Positions 1 to 9,342 of a stretch of 64,000 nucleotides of DNA are shown here, piece by piece. The notes under the pieces were generated by a model that was not told where the DNA came from, made no database searches, and saw nothing but the letters and a program-made list of their open reading frames with translations. The stretch's first letter is position 1; each line of letters opens with the position of its first letter. The position numbers and the translations under genes were made by a program. The DNA comes from Burkholderia sp. HI2500 (GTDB lineage: Bacteria > Pseudomonadota > Gammaproteobacteria > Burkholderiales > Burkholderiaceae): positions 1,364,001-1,428,000 of the forward strand of contig NZ_NKFL01000006.1 in the NCBI RefSeq assembly GCF_002223055.1, in the 5' to 3' direction.

Positions 1-69
1 CATCTTCATACGCGGGCGCGATCGCACCCCAACGCGCCGCTGCATGCAACGCATGCGGCACAGCGCACG

Positions 70-1926
70 TCACGGCCTGCCGACCGACACGCTCCCGTAC
101 GACCCTGCGGCCGCGTCGAGCGTGGCAGGATCGGCAACGCGCACGACCGACCTCGCCGAATCACGGCCGAGTGCCTGCATGCACAGCCCGATCACGATGT
201 CCGTGCCGACCGCGCCGTACACCGCGTGATCGACCTGCGGCTCGAGATGCAGTCGCACGTGACGCGAGTGCCTGAACGCGCGCTCGATCGCACCGAAGTG
301 GCGCCGCACGTCGTCGATGCCGGGATCGAGCGCGCCGTACACCAGCGTCGTCCGGACATTGCGTTGTGCCAGCACGTGCATCACGCCGCGTGGTGTGCCG
401 GCGCGCGGCTTCCAGCCGAAGCGCGCGGCGGCCTCTTTCAACGGCACGCTGACCCGCGCGATCGCATTGGCGGCGACGGCCGCCACGATCGGCCGCAAAT
501 CGCGCCGTTCGCGCACGAGGCCCTTCCACTTTTTCCAGTCGCGCACCGATAGCCAGTAGCCGCGCACCGAATTGTTCCGCTGCTTCTGCACCGCCTCCAG
601 CGAGAGCCCGGCCGGCCACACGAAACGCGCCAGGTTGATCGCGATCACGCCGCCGAGCGACGGCGTCTTCACGGCCGCATGCAATGCCGCATAGGCGCCC
701 GAACAGATGCCGGTTGCGATCACCTCCGGGTAGCCGAGTGCACGCAGCCAGTCGGCGGCGGCTGCCACGTCGTCGCTCGACTGCGGTGAATACACGACCG
801 GCGCCTGGTCGTCGGGCGCGGCAACCCCGCTGTCGCCCACGCCATGCACGTCGATCCTCAGCGTCGTCACGCCGGCGCGTGCGAGCGTCCGCGCGAGGCG
901 CACGCTGAAGCGCCCTTCTCCGCTGCGCGGATTCGTCGACGTGTTCGCGATCACGAGTGCCGGCGCGACGGGATTTGCCGGCCCCGTATCGGCGGGACGG
1001 CACAGCACGCCGACCACCCGGTCCGGCCCTACCGCGACGACCTGCTCGGTCATGTCCGTCATGTCGAGCGCGACAGCCGACTCGCCATTCCATGACGGAT
1101 CCAGCGGCCGCGCGGGGTCGATGCGAGTCGCCACGTGCGGTGCCCGTTCGGCGATCCAGTTGACGAGCGTGTCGATCGCGTCGAGCGGCAAGCGCGAGCG
1201 CGTGCCGTCCAGCATCGTCGTCGACCATTCGCGGAACGAGTCGGTCGCCACGTCGACGCCGCGAGCGAGCAGTGCATCGCGCAACGCAGGACCGTCCCCC
1301 TGATCGGGATCGATCAGCAGCATCGCGCCGGGCAACGTCGCTGCATCGCGCACGACGTCGCACAAATCGACCGCCTTCAGCGCATCGACGAAATCGTCGG
1401 GAAAGCGGTGCCCGAGCACGTTCATGCACGGTTCGTCGCGATGTGCGGCACGAATGGCCGGCGACGTGATGTCGAGCCACTGCCGATGCACGAACGACAT
1501 CTCGCGGAGGTACGCACGCCCACGCACGACGGGCGCGAACGCCGCCAATGCGTCGACGCGCGGCGACGGGCGCTGGCCGTTGCCTGCGGCGGCCAGCATC
1601 GCGAACAGCGCGCCCGCACGGATTCCGACGAGCGTTAGCGACGCGACACCGACCTGGTCGCGCAGCATGCCGATCGCATCGTGAATGCTGTCGATGCACG
1701 CGGCATACCGACCGGCATCGAGATCGTCGCCCGCGGAGTCACCGCTGCACGGATAGTTGAATCGCAACACCGTGACACCGTTACTGGCAAGGCGCTCGGC
1801 GATCGCCCGCATGAACTTGTGCGTCCACGATGCCTCGTGGCCCAATGCTTCGCACAGGACCACCCCTTGTGTCGTCTGTCCCTCGTGCAGCCACCCCACG
1901 CAGCTGCCGAACGTAATCGGCTTCAA
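70..1926 (-). CDS. Tandem alpha/beta hydrolase (two domains)
   Basis: The 618-residue product carries two alpha/beta-hydrolase folds in tandem. Domain 1 (about 1-270) resembles the hydrolases that accompany exopolysaccharide/exosortase clusters. Its nucleophile elbow reads GIRAG (101-105), with Arg in place of the usual Ser, and I see no obvious catalytic His, so it may be inactive. Domain 2 (about 290-600) has elbow GICSG (406-410), which puts Cys408 at the nucleophile position; a later LVYGALDPG segment and a VDHAVYG segment could supply the Asp and His. The start is TTG at 1926 with an AGGAG ribosome site six bases upstream; no ATG fits better. It is divergent from the flippase gene. The substrate is unknown; a role in polysaccharide or acyl modification is inference from context. 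Confidence 0.8.
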   Translation of the reverse strand: MKPITFGSCVGWLHEGQTTQGVVLCEALGHEASWTHKFMRAIAERLASNGVTVLRFNYPCSGDSAGDDLDAGRYAACIDSIHDAIGMLRDQVGVASLTLVGIRAGALFAMLAAAGNGQRPSPRVDALAAFAPVVRGRAYLREMSFVHRQWLDITSPAIRAAHRDEPCMNVLGHRFPDDFVDALKAVDLCDVVRDAATLPGAMLLIDPDQGDGPALRDALLARGVDVATDSFREWSTTMLDGTRSRLPLDAIDTLVNWIAERAPHVATRIDPARPLDPSWNGESAVALDMTDMTEQVVAVGPDRVVGVLCRPADTGPANPVAPALVIANTSTNPRSGEGRFSVRLARTLARAGVTTLRIDVHGVGDSGVAAPDDQAPVVYSPQSSDDVAAAADWLRALGYPEVIATGICSGAYAALHAAVKTPSLGGVIAINLARFVWPAGLSLEAVQKQRNNSVRGYWLSVRDWKKWKGLVRERRDLRPIVAAVAANAIARVSVPLKEAAARFGWKPRAGTPRGVMHVLAQRNVRTTLVYGALDPGIDDVRRHFGAIERAFRHSRHVRLHLEPQVDHAVYGAVGTDIVIGLCMQALGRDSARSVVRVADPATLDAAAGSYGSVSVGRP

Positions 1927-2499
1927 TCGGTACTCCTCGGATCGGTATTTTTATCGGACGCGGACGCGTGTTCCGGCGGCTCCACCGAAATGAGCGATTC
2001 CACGATCGTGCGACTGCTCGGCGAACACACGACGGCGCCCCCGTCCGCGCCCCTGCGCGGCCCGCCCTGTTTCGTCCGTTGCCCTGCCCGCATGCCCGCG
2101 GGAGGTGATGTTGTGTGCCTGGCACGCCGTCACGGTCTGCGCCGGGAACCCGTGCGCCGTGAACCAAAACTGTGCACTCGATTAAAGCACCCGGTTCGAG
2201 CGTCCTTCGGTGCGCCAGCTTACAAATGGATTCGTCACTGTCGCGATCCGACGACGCGCGACGGCGTGCGCGGTGTCGGGATCCACGCATGCCGCGCGCA
2301 CGGCATCCGCGAACGGTAGGCTCGCGAACACAGTCGTCTCGTGCCGCCGGTATCATGGCCGCCATACGATGATGTGGCCGTGCCCGGCGACGCCGGACGC
2401 GCCACCCACCCATGCATCCGGGTCAGCGCCGACCGGCTGCACACGCGCACCGCGGCCCCATGCCGCCGCACCGCGACACCCACGGCGCCGACCGAGCGA
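1927..2499. other. Intergenic region between hydrolase and flippase
   Basis: About 570 bases between two divergent genes. It must hold both promoters, but I could not identify convincing -35/-10 pairs or a repeat. The open frames here lack recognisable protein features and look like shadows of GC-rich DNA. Confidence 0.5.
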
Positions 2500-3759
2500 A
2501 TGTCTAACCTCAAGAAGAACTTCCTGCTGCTGCTGACGTTGCAGATTTCGATGTACGCGGTGCCGCTGCTGATCGCACCGCTGCTGACGCACGCACTGGG
2601 GCCTGAAGGCTACGGCCAACTCGCGTTCTCGCTCGCGGTCATCGCCTACCTGACCAACTGCACGAGCTACAGCTTCGACCTGACCGCCACGCCGCGCATC
2701 GCGCTCGCCCGCGACGACCGCGCGGAGCGCTCCCGTATCTTCTGGGCGACGTTGTACGCACAGATCGGCATCGCCATGATCTGCTTCATCGTGCTGGTCG
2801 CGCTGACTTTCCTGTTCAAGCGCTTCGGCGAGGACCGCGATCTGCTACTGATCGGTTTCGGCATGGTGGCCGGCGTGGCGTTCACGCCAGGCTGGTATTT
2901 CCAGGGCATGGAGAAACTGCGCGCGCTGAGCGTGATCCTGTTCATCGGCCGCATCCTGAGCCTGCCCGCGATGTTCGCGCTCGTGCACAGCCCGGCAGAC
3001 ATCGACCGCGCGATGATCGTCAACGCAGCCGTCCCGACGCTGTCCGCGATCGTGCTGGCCATCTACCTGTATGCGCAGCGCGAAATCGACTTCATTCGCG
3101 TGGAGTTCTCCGACGTCGCGGAATCGCTGAAAGGCGGCTGGCAGGTGTTCCTCGCGTCGACGTCCATCGCGTTCTATGCGTCGACCAACACCGTACTGCT
3201 CGGCTTCGTATCGGGCAACGTCGCGGCAGGCTACTTCGCCGCCGGCGACAAGCTGATCCGTGCGGCGCTCAGCATGCTGCAACCGCTGAAGGCCGCCACC
3301 TATCCGCGCATCAACTACCTGATGCGGCACGCGCGCAACGATGCGTTCTCGTTCCTGCGCAAGCTGTTCGTCGTGCAGGTTGCGATGGTGCTCGGCATCT
3401 CGCTCGTGATCTTCTTCGGCGCGCCGCTCGCCGTGCGCATCCTGTATGGCCCTTCGTACGAACCGACGGTCCAGGTGCTGCGCTGGATGGCCTTCATTCC
3501 GTTCATGGCCGGCATGACCGACCTGTTCGGCGTGCAGACGATGCTGCCGCTCGGGATGAAGTCCGCATTCACGCGCATCCTGATGTCATCGGGCGTTCTG
3601 AACATCGTGCTGGTACCCGTGCTCGCAAAGTACTTCGCCGAGCTGGGCGCAGCCGCCGCCGTGCTGACGGCCGAGGCGGCGGTCGCCGCGGCACTCGCCA
3701 CCGTCGTCTATCGCGCCGGGATTCCGCTTCCCGGTAGTCCGCTCGCACGACGCGGCTAG
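2500..3759 (+). CDS. Wzx-like polysaccharide flippase
   Basis: The 419-residue product is a polytopic membrane protein of the oligosaccharide flippase (MOP) superfamily. These proteins move undecaprenyl-linked repeat units across the inner membrane. The N-terminus begins with a hydrophobic helix (LLLLTLQISMYAVPLLIAPLL), followed by the family-typical G-x-x-x-YG-Q-LAF segment near residue 35, and then roughly ten to twelve hydrophobic helices. An ATG about 160 bases downstream of the first open-frame codon is chosen because the family normally starts just before helix 1 and the upstream 53 codons are Pro/Arg-rich with no membrane character. The ribosome site is weak. It probably belongs to an exopolysaccharide cluster lying left of the window; partner glycosyltransferases are not visible here. 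Confidence 0.85.
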   Translation: MSNLKKNFLLLLTLQISMYAVPLLIAPLLTHALGPEGYGQLAFSLAVIAYLTNCTSYSFDLTATPRIALARDDRAERSRIFWATLYAQIGIAMICFIVLVALTFLFKRFGEDRDLLLIGFGMVAGVAFTPGWYFQGMEKLRALSVILFIGRILSLPAMFALVHSPADIDRAMIVNAAVPTLSAIVLAIYLYAQREIDFIRVEFSDVAESLKGGWQVFLASTSIAFYASTNTVLLGFVSGNVAAGYFAAGDKLIRAALSMLQPLKAATYPRINYLMRHARNDAFSFLRKLFVVQVAMVLGISLVIFFGAPLAVRILYGPSYEPTVQVLRWMAFIPFMAGMTDLFGVQTMLPLGMKSAFTRILMSSGVLNIVLVPVLAKYFAELGAAAAVLTAEAAVAAALATVVYRAGIPLPGSPLARRG

Positions 3760-4234
3760 CGCGAGGCGGCCGGCATCCGACGGTGCTCCGTTCGATGCGC
3801 GCGCAACGAACCGTCCCGCGCGACCACACGCCTCCTCATTGCCCGCCGCCTCCGTACGCTCGCACACGGGTACTTCTTACTCCTCCGCGCACGCTCGATC
3901 GGGAACGATGACCGTCTTTCCGCCCCGCTACGCGCCCCTACGAAATAAAGATCACACGTATCGGTAGAAACACCGATGCTGTAGTCAAACTACATTTGTA
4001 CGATTGGTCGCTGCAGAGAATCGCTACATCCGATTCGGCAGCGTCGGGCGGTCCGCGTCGCCGTCCTCGATGTTCGATCGGGCCCAACCGGCCGTAACGA
4101 TTCCCCGCCTGGCCCGGCATGCCGACGCGCAACCACCCAGCATCGCCAGCCAATTGCGTCCGGTGCGAATCCACCGGACGTGCGCAGCTCCAGACATCAT
4201 CCGAACAACCGGCAATACGATCATGGAGAGCAAC
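3760..4234. other. Intergenic region with two short inverted repeats
   Basis: About 475 bases without a gene. An AT-richer part holds two adjacent inverted repeats, ATCGGT/ACCGAT at 3960-3977 and GTAGT/ACTAC at 3981-3993. They lie about 240 bases before the GH3 start and could be regulatory, but no matching regulator is nearby. Confidence 0.4.
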
Positions 4235-6436
4235 ATGCGGGACACACTCTGGCCGGCCGTCGTGCTGGCAGCGACCCTCTGCACCACCGCCTATGCGGGC
4301 GACGCCGATTTCAACGCGCAGGGCGACGCGACCGATGCATTCGCGTCGGCTGCGGCGGTTCGGCGCGCTGACCTGCTCGTGCGCAAGATGACGCTCGACG
4401 AAAAACTTCAATTCATTCATTCGCAATACGAAATGTCAAAGGTGCCGGGCGGCGGCGCCGGCTACATCCAGGGTGTGCCGCGCCTCGGCATTCCCGACCT
4501 GAACATGGTCGATTCGGCGACGGGTTCCGGCAGCACGTCGCAGGCCAGCACGACGTTCCCCGCGACGATCGCCGTCGCCGCGAGCTGGGATCGCCGCCTG
4601 TCGTACGACTACGGCAAGCAGGTCGCGATCCAGTTGCGCGCGCAAGGATTCGGCATGGGCCTCGCCGGCGGCACCAACCTCGCGCGCGAACCGCGCGGCG
4701 GCCGCCTGTTCGAGTATCTCGGCGAGGATCCGCTGCTGGCCGGCGACCTGCTCGCCGAACGCACGCTGGCCACGCAACGGCAGAAAGTCATCGCGACCAT
4801 CAAGCACTACGCCGGCAACGAGCAGGAGCACGGCCGGATGGGCGGCAACACGCAGATCGACGAACGCACGCTGCGCGAGCTGTACCTGCTGCCGTTCGAG
4901 ATCGCCGCGAAGCGCGGCCGGCCCGGCAGCGTGATGTGCAGCTACAACCGCCTGAACGGCACCTATGCGTGCGAGAACCCCCATCTGCTGAACGACGTGC
5001 TGAAGAACGAATGGGGCTTCCAGGGCCAGGTGCAGTCCGACTGGGGCGCCACGCACAGCACCGCCGCCGCGATCAACGCCGGGCTCGACGAGGAAGAAGA
5101 CGTCGGGCCGAGCGTGTACCTGACGCCGGCGGCGGTCAAGCAGGCGATCGCGAACGGCTCGGTGTCGACCGCGCGCCTCGACGACATGGTGCGCCGTAAG
5201 CTCGCGGTGATGATCCGCGTCGGCGTGATGGACGATCCGGCCAAGGGCGGCGGCACGATCGATTTCGCGGCCGGCAACCGATTCGCGCAGGCCGCTTCCG
5301 AGCAGTCGATCGTGCTGCTGAAGAACGACGGCAACCAGTTGCCGCTCGCCGCGTCGGCGCTGTCGCGTATCGCCGTGATCGGCGGCCATGCCGATGCGGC
5401 CGTGCTGTCGGGCGGCGGCTCGGGCAACACGCGCGACCCCGTATCGGGATCGTTCGCGGGTTGCGGCGGCCTGACGTTCGGGTCATCGACGGGATGCAGC
5501 TGGTGGCGCAATCCGTGGCTGAAGGTGGACGTGCCGATCGTCGCGGCGATCCGTGCGCTCGCGCCGGCCGCGCAGGTCACGTATGCCGGCAACAGCGATC
5601 AGCAGTCGCCGTTCCGCGCGTACACGCAGCAGGAGATCGACCAGGCCGCGGCACTCGCGGGCCGCTCGGACGTCGCGATCGTCGTGGTCGCGCAGCCGGC
5701 CGGCGAGGATTTCGGTGATCTCCAGAGCCTGAGCCTCGCGAACCCGTCGAACCAGGATGCGCTCGTCGAAGCCGTCGCGCGCGCGAATCCGCACACGATC
5801 GTCGTCGTCCAGAGCGGCAACCCGGTGCTGATGCCGTGGAAGGACCAGGTCTCCGCGATCGTCGAGGCGTGGTATCCGGGCGAAGCCGGCGGCAAGGCGA
5901 TCGCGAACGTGTTGTTCGGCGCGGTCAATCCGTCCGGCAAGCTGCCCGTCACGTTCCCCGCGCGCGATCAGGATTCGCCGGCCTGGGGGCAAAACGGTGC
6001 GTTCGACAACGATCCCGTCTATGCGGAAAAGCTGAACATGGGCTATCGCTGGTATGACGCGCACAACATCAAGCCGATGTTCGAGTTCGGCTACGGGCTG
6101 TCGTACACGCACTTCGCGTATTCGGGGCTGTCGGTGTCGAAGCAATGGGACGGATCGCTGAGCGTCGCGTTCACGGTGCGTAACGACGGGCGCGTTGCCG
6201 GCGCGGAAACGCCGCAGGTCTATCTCGGCGTGCCGTACAAGGACGAGCCGCCGAAGCGGCTGGTCGGCTGGGAGAAGATCCGGCTGAATCCGGGCGAGGC
6301 GCGGCGTGTGCACGTGACCGTGTCGCCGCGGATGCAGAGTGTGTGGGATACGTCGCGTAACGGCTGGCGCGTGGTGCCGGGCGGGACGGTGTACGTCGGT
6401 GCGTCGTCGCGGGATATCCGGTTGCAGGGGCACTGA
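4235..6436 (+). CDS. Exported GH3 beta-glucosidase
   Basis: The 733-residue product is a glycoside hydrolase family 3 enzyme that removes terminal beta-linked glucose from oligosaccharides. A signal peptide spans about 1-21 (LWPAVVLAATLCTTAYA), so it acts in the periplasm or outside. The N-terminal TIM-barrel domain contains KHYAGNEQEHGR and the nucleophile motif QSDWG with Asp269; the alpha/beta sandwich follows, and a fibronectin-III-like domain (FTVRNDGRVAGAETPQVYL) ends the protein. The length matches the family. ATG at 4235 is chosen because GGAGAG lies four bases upstream; an in-frame ATG at 4223 would add only four residues. It stands alone downstream of the flippase and ends at a strong hairpin. 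Confidence 0.93.
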   Translation: MRDTLWPAVVLAATLCTTAYAGDADFNAQGDATDAFASAAAVRRADLLVRKMTLDEKLQFIHSQYEMSKVPGGGAGYIQGVPRLGIPDLNMVDSATGSGSTSQASTTFPATIAVAASWDRRLSYDYGKQVAIQLRAQGFGMGLAGGTNLAREPRGGRLFEYLGEDPLLAGDLLAERTLATQRQKVIATIKHYAGNEQEHGRMGGNTQIDERTLRELYLLPFEIAAKRGRPGSVMCSYNRLNGTYACENPHLLNDVLKNEWGFQGQVQSDWGATHSTAAAINAGLDEEEDVGPSVYLTPAAVKQAIANGSVSTARLDDMVRRKLAVMIRVGVMDDPAKGGGTIDFAAGNRFAQAASEQSIVLLKNDGNQLPLAASALSRIAVIGGHADAAVLSGGGSGNTRDPVSGSFAGCGGLTFGSSTGCSWWRNPWLKVDVPIVAAIRALAPAAQVTYAGNSDQQSPFRAYTQQEIDQAAALAGRSDVAIVVVAQPAGEDFGDLQSLSLANPSNQDALVEAVARANPHTIVVVQSGNPVLMPWKDQVSAIVEAWYPGEAGGKAIANVLFGAVNPSGKLPVTFPARDQDSPAWGQNGAFDNDPVYAEKLNMGYRWYDAHNIKPMFEFGYGLSYTHFAYSGLSVSKQWDGSLSVAFTVRNDGRVAGAETPQVYLGVPYKDEPPKRLVGWEKIRLNPGEARRVHVTVSPRMQSVWDTSRNGWRVVPGGTVYVGASSRDIRLQGH

Positions 6437-6450
6437 GCGGTAGAGGAAGA

Positions 6451-6487
6451 ACGGAAGCGCCGCGTGCGTCGTGCGCGGCGCTTCCGT
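6451..6487. terminator. Hairpin between convergent genes
   Basis: Perfect 14-bp stem (ACGGAAGCGCCGCG and its complement, 9-base loop) fifteen bases after the GH3 stop. It lies between that gene and the convergent small gene at 6513-6683. No long T-run follows, so it is a weak or bidirectional terminator. Confidence 0.6.
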
Positions 6488-6512
6488 ATTCACTCATCCG
6501 CAAACGCGCACC

Positions 6513-6683
6513 TCACCGGAACAACAGCGCCAGCACCGTCGCGAGCGCGGCAATCGCGGCGATCCCCGCCGCCATCCCGGCCAGATGCGCGGCGATCACC
6601 AGGCCGGCCGGCAATCGCGCGGATGCCGGGCCGCAGGCCCCACCCGCCGGCCCGGCCCGCGATCGGAACGCAGCGCCGGCCAT
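6513..6683 (-). CDS. Small hydrophobic protein coupled to DUF4865 gene
   Basis: A 56-codon frame whose ATG overlaps the stop of the upstream DUF4865 gene as TGATG, the classic arrangement for translational coupling. The product has a basic, Gly/Pro-rich first half and one long hydrophobic stretch in the second half (LVIAAHLAGMAAGIAAIAAL), then ends LFR. A single-pass inner-membrane protein is therefore likely. I do not recognise the family. Support is the overlap, the membrane segment and the lack of competing features; the ribosome site would be inside the upstream gene (GGGAGCGGGG). Confidence 0.5.
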   Translation of the reverse strand: MAGAAFRSRAGPAGGACGPASARLPAGLVIAAHLAGMAAGIAAIAALATVLALLFR

Positions 6684-7267
6684 CACACCCCGCTCCCTTC
6701 AAGCGTATCGAGCAACGGCCGGGCCAGATGCAAAACCTGGTACACCGTGCCCGCGCCGCCGCCATCCCGCTCCTGCTCCTGCTCCGATACGAGCACGCGC
6801 GTCAGCCGCCAGCGCAGCGGATCGAGGCTGACGGCGGCCGCAACCGTACCCTGCCGCGCCGCCACGTCGCGATTGCGCTCGACCTCCTGTGCCAGCGTCG
6901 CATCGAGGTCGGCGTCCGCCGGAATGTCGATGGCTTCCAGCCGCACGAAGCGTCCCGCCGACGCACTGCCCTTGCGCGCATCGAGCGCGACCTGCACATC
7001 GATCGGCGCGCGTCCGAAACTGTCCGTCACGACCCGATAGCGGCCGTCCGTGACGAACCCCGCGAACGCCTGTTCATTGCGCCACAGATAAAGCGACGCA
7101 TAGCCGTTTTCCGTCGCACCGTAGCGGCCCGCCTCGCGCAGCAGAAACCCCTTGAACACGAGATCCGGCGTGTCGTCCCAGAGCCTGCCGCGCTCGCGCA
7201 CGCGATTGCGGATGATATCGAGGTCGTAGTCCGCCGGCAGGCGGTGCACGTAGTACGCGGTCAGCAT
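6683..7267 (-). CDS. DUF4865 family protein
   Basis: The 194-residue product begins MLTAYYVHRLPADYDLDIIR and matches what I recall of the DUF4865 family, small soluble proteins of unknown function that are commonly found beside a LysR regulator. The body contains an LYLWRNEQAFAGFVT segment, reminiscent of dimeric alpha-beta barrel (monooxygenase-like) folds. ATG at 7267 is preceded by CCAGGAG with good spacing; the longer open frame upstream has no family signal. It is divergent from the LysR gene at 7395, with a near-perfect inverted repeat between them that is a likely operator. Confidence 0.8.
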   Translation of the reverse strand: MLTAYYVHRLPADYDLDIIRNRVRERGRLWDDTPDLVFKGFLLREAGRYGATENGYASLYLWRNEQAFAGFVTDGRYRVVTDSFGRAPIDVQVALDARKGSASAGRFVRLEAIDIPADADLDATLAQEVERNRDVAARQGTVAAAVSLDPLRWRLTRVLVSEQEQERDGGGAGTVYQVLHLARPLLDTLEGSGV

Positions 7268-7329
7268 GATCGACTCCTGGGATTGACAAGGGAGATTCCG
7301 AACGGCTCGAGAACAGCGTAGAAGACCTT

Positions 7330-7370
7330 GAATCATTTGAAAAGACGATGGCAGAATATTTCAATGATTC
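7330..7370. promoter_or_regulatory. Candidate LysR operator
   Basis: Inverted repeat GAATCATTTGAAA at 7330-7342 facing TTTCAATGATTC at 7359-7370, one base short of perfect, in the gap between divergent DUF4865 and LysR genes. Placement and dyad symmetry suit a LysR-type binding region. Confidence 0.5.
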
Positions 7371-7394
7371 GTTTTATTAATGGATGAGTGCGTG

Positions 7395-8252
7395 ATGAAA
7401 ACGCTCGACATCGAAGCCGTGCAGGCGTTCGTGCTGACCGCCGACCTCAAGAGCTTCACGCGGGCCGCCGAGGCGATGGACACGACGCAGTCCGCCGTGA
7501 GCCTGAAGATCAAGCGACTTGAAGACGGCCTCGGCCGCCGTTTGCTGGAACGCACGCCGCGGCAGGTTCGCCTGTCGGCCGACGGCACCGCGTTCCTGGA
7601 ACCCGCGCGCGAGCTCGTAGCGGCTCACCAGGGTGCGGTCGGCGCGTTCGGCGCCGGCCAGCGGCGGCTGGTGATCGGCGTGAGCCATCATGCCGTCGGC
7701 GCCGATCTGCCGATGCTGCTTCGGCGCATGAGCGAAGCGGAACCCGGGCTCGTGCTGGAGATCCGGGTCGCCGCGTCGCGCGACGTGCTCGATGCGTTCG
7801 ATCGCGGCCAGCTCGATGCCGCCGTCGCGCTACAGCACGACAGCCGGCGGCTCGATGGGGAAACCCTGCTGTCGGCGTCGTTCGGCTGGATGGCCGCGAC
7901 CGATTTCGAATACCATCCGCCGCAACCGCTGCGGCTCGCGACGCAGGCCGAGCCGTGCAGCGTGCGCCACATGGCGATCGGCGCGCTGGACGAAGCCGGT
8001 GTCGCGTGGACTGAAGTGTTCGTCGGCGGCGGCGTGGCGACGATCGGCGCGGCGGTGTCCGCGGGGCTGGCCGTCGCCGCGCTCGGGCATCGCGTGGCGC
8101 CCGTCGGGACGGTCGACGTGGGCGCGCGATACGGGCTGCCGCCCTTGCCGGCGCGCGACGTGGTGCTCTACTCGAACCTGACCGATGCGCGGGCCCGGCA
8201 AGCGCTGCGCACGCTGGGCGCGGCGCTGCGGTCGTCGGTCGGCGCGCGGTGA
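7395..8252 (+). CDS. LysR-family transcriptional regulator
   Basis: The 285-residue product has the N-terminal winged HTH of LysR regulators (about 1-60: LDIEAVQAFVLTADLKSFTR and TTQSAVSLKIKRLEDGLGRR) and a C-terminal periplasmic-binding-like effector domain. The start at 7395 puts the usual two or three residues before the HTH; an in-frame ATG at 7380 would add five residues and has no ribosome site. It is divergent from the DUF4865 gene and likely controls it through the inverted repeat between them. The effector is unknown. Confidence 0.88.
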   Translation: MKTLDIEAVQAFVLTADLKSFTRAAEAMDTTQSAVSLKIKRLEDGLGRRLLERTPRQVRLSADGTAFLEPARELVAAHQGAVGAFGAGQRRLVIGVSHHAVGADLPMLLRRMSEAEPGLVLEIRVAASRDVLDAFDRGQLDAAVALQHDSRRLDGETLLSASFGWMAATDFEYHPPQPLRLATQAEPCSVRHMAIGALDEAGVAWTEVFVGGGVATIGAAVSAGLAVAALGHRVAPVGTVDVGARYGLPPLPARDVVLYSNLTDARARQALRTLGAALRSSVGAR

Positions 8253-8492
8253 TAGCGCGCTTGAACCATCGGAGAAAAAATTGGAACGGCCGCTGCCGCG
8301 CCATGCACAGTGGCACTTCGCCATTCCGCATCCGGCACCTCACCCGGATCGGGCCCTGACGGCATCGAAAGGCTTCGACGCGCGCCACGGTAATATTCAG
8401 TCTTCAGGCTGGCCACTGCCTGCGCGGCCAGCACCCAAAGAACCGACACCCATCATCACCTTGATTTCCCTACACTTTCCCCGTCGCGACGC

Positions 8493-9080
8493 ATGATGTA
8501 CTCGCTCGCCACCACCTACATCCGGGAACTCGAGATCCGCAAGAGCCGCTTCATCGCCTACGCGATTCCCGTCGAAGACCGCGACGCCGCGATGCAGGCA
8601 CTGCAACGCCTGCGTGACGAACATCCAGCCGCCACGCACGTGTGCTGGGCATTGCTGGCGGGCGGCCAGTCGGGGATGTCGGACGACGGCGAGCCGTCCG
8701 GCACGGCGGGCCGGCCGATCCTGGAAGTGCTGCGCCATCACGATCTCGACGGTGTGCTCGGCGCGGTCGTCCGTTACTACGGCGGCGTGAAGCTCGGCGC
8801 GGGCGGGCTGGTGCGCGCGTACACCGATGCAATCGCGTCAGCGCTGCTCGATGCCGAGCACGTCGAGCGCATCCGCTACACGCGGCTCGCCATCGAGATC
8901 GGCTATCCCGAGGAGGCGCGCGTGCGCCGCTGGATCGAACAGGCCGGTTATGAACTGGTGGACAGCGCGTACGGGATGACGGTCAAGCTCGTGATCAAGC
9001 TGCCCGAGACCGCCGACGCGAACGCGCGGACCGAGTTGTTCGACCTGACGCAGGGGCGATCAGGCTTTCCCGATCTGTGA
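8493..9080 (+). CDS. YigZ/IMPACT family protein
   Basis: The 195-residue product belongs to the YigZ/IMPACT (UPF0029) family. The diagnostic segment DDGEPSGTAGRP lies near residues 68-79 and is followed by VLGAVVRYYGGVKLGAGGLVRAY, the family core. The N-terminus contains KSRFIAYA, also typical. These proteins have an RNase PH/EF-G-like fold and are linked to translation quality control or proline peptidase regulation. The bacterial role is not settled. The gene starts with two consecutive ATG codons, so the exact first residue is uncertain. It stands alone. Confidence 0.92.
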   Translation: MMYSLATTYIRELEIRKSRFIAYAIPVEDRDAAMQALQRLRDEHPAATHVCWALLAGGQSGMSDDGEPSGTAGRPILEVLRHHDLDGVLGAVVRYYGGVKLGAGGLVRAYTDAIASALLDAEHVERIRYTRLAIEIGYPEEARVRRWIEQAGYELVDSAYGMTVKLVIKLPETADANARTELFDLTQGRSGFPDL

Positions 9081-9342
9081 CGAACGGCAACCGGCCGCCC
9101 CGTCGTTCCTGCTGCCGACAAATTCCGCCGAAAAATCAGATACGTCCGATAGAAAAACCGCACGCTGCCACTTAATCTCACCGGGTTCCCGGCGACTCGC
9201 GCCGCATACGTTTTATCCGCAGGCCGGCACAGGCAGCACGCAACCGCCACCGGCCGAGTCGGCACGCCAAGGCCGGGTGTGCCGACGTGCGATTCGTCAC
9301 GCGTCGCCAATAATCAAAATTCAGCTACGGGATAACGGACGC

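Noticed and set aside
1..9. Possible start of a minus-strand gene at the left edge (ATGAAGATG on the complement).
   Set aside because: Only nine bases and no ribosome site at suitable spacing; cannot be supported.
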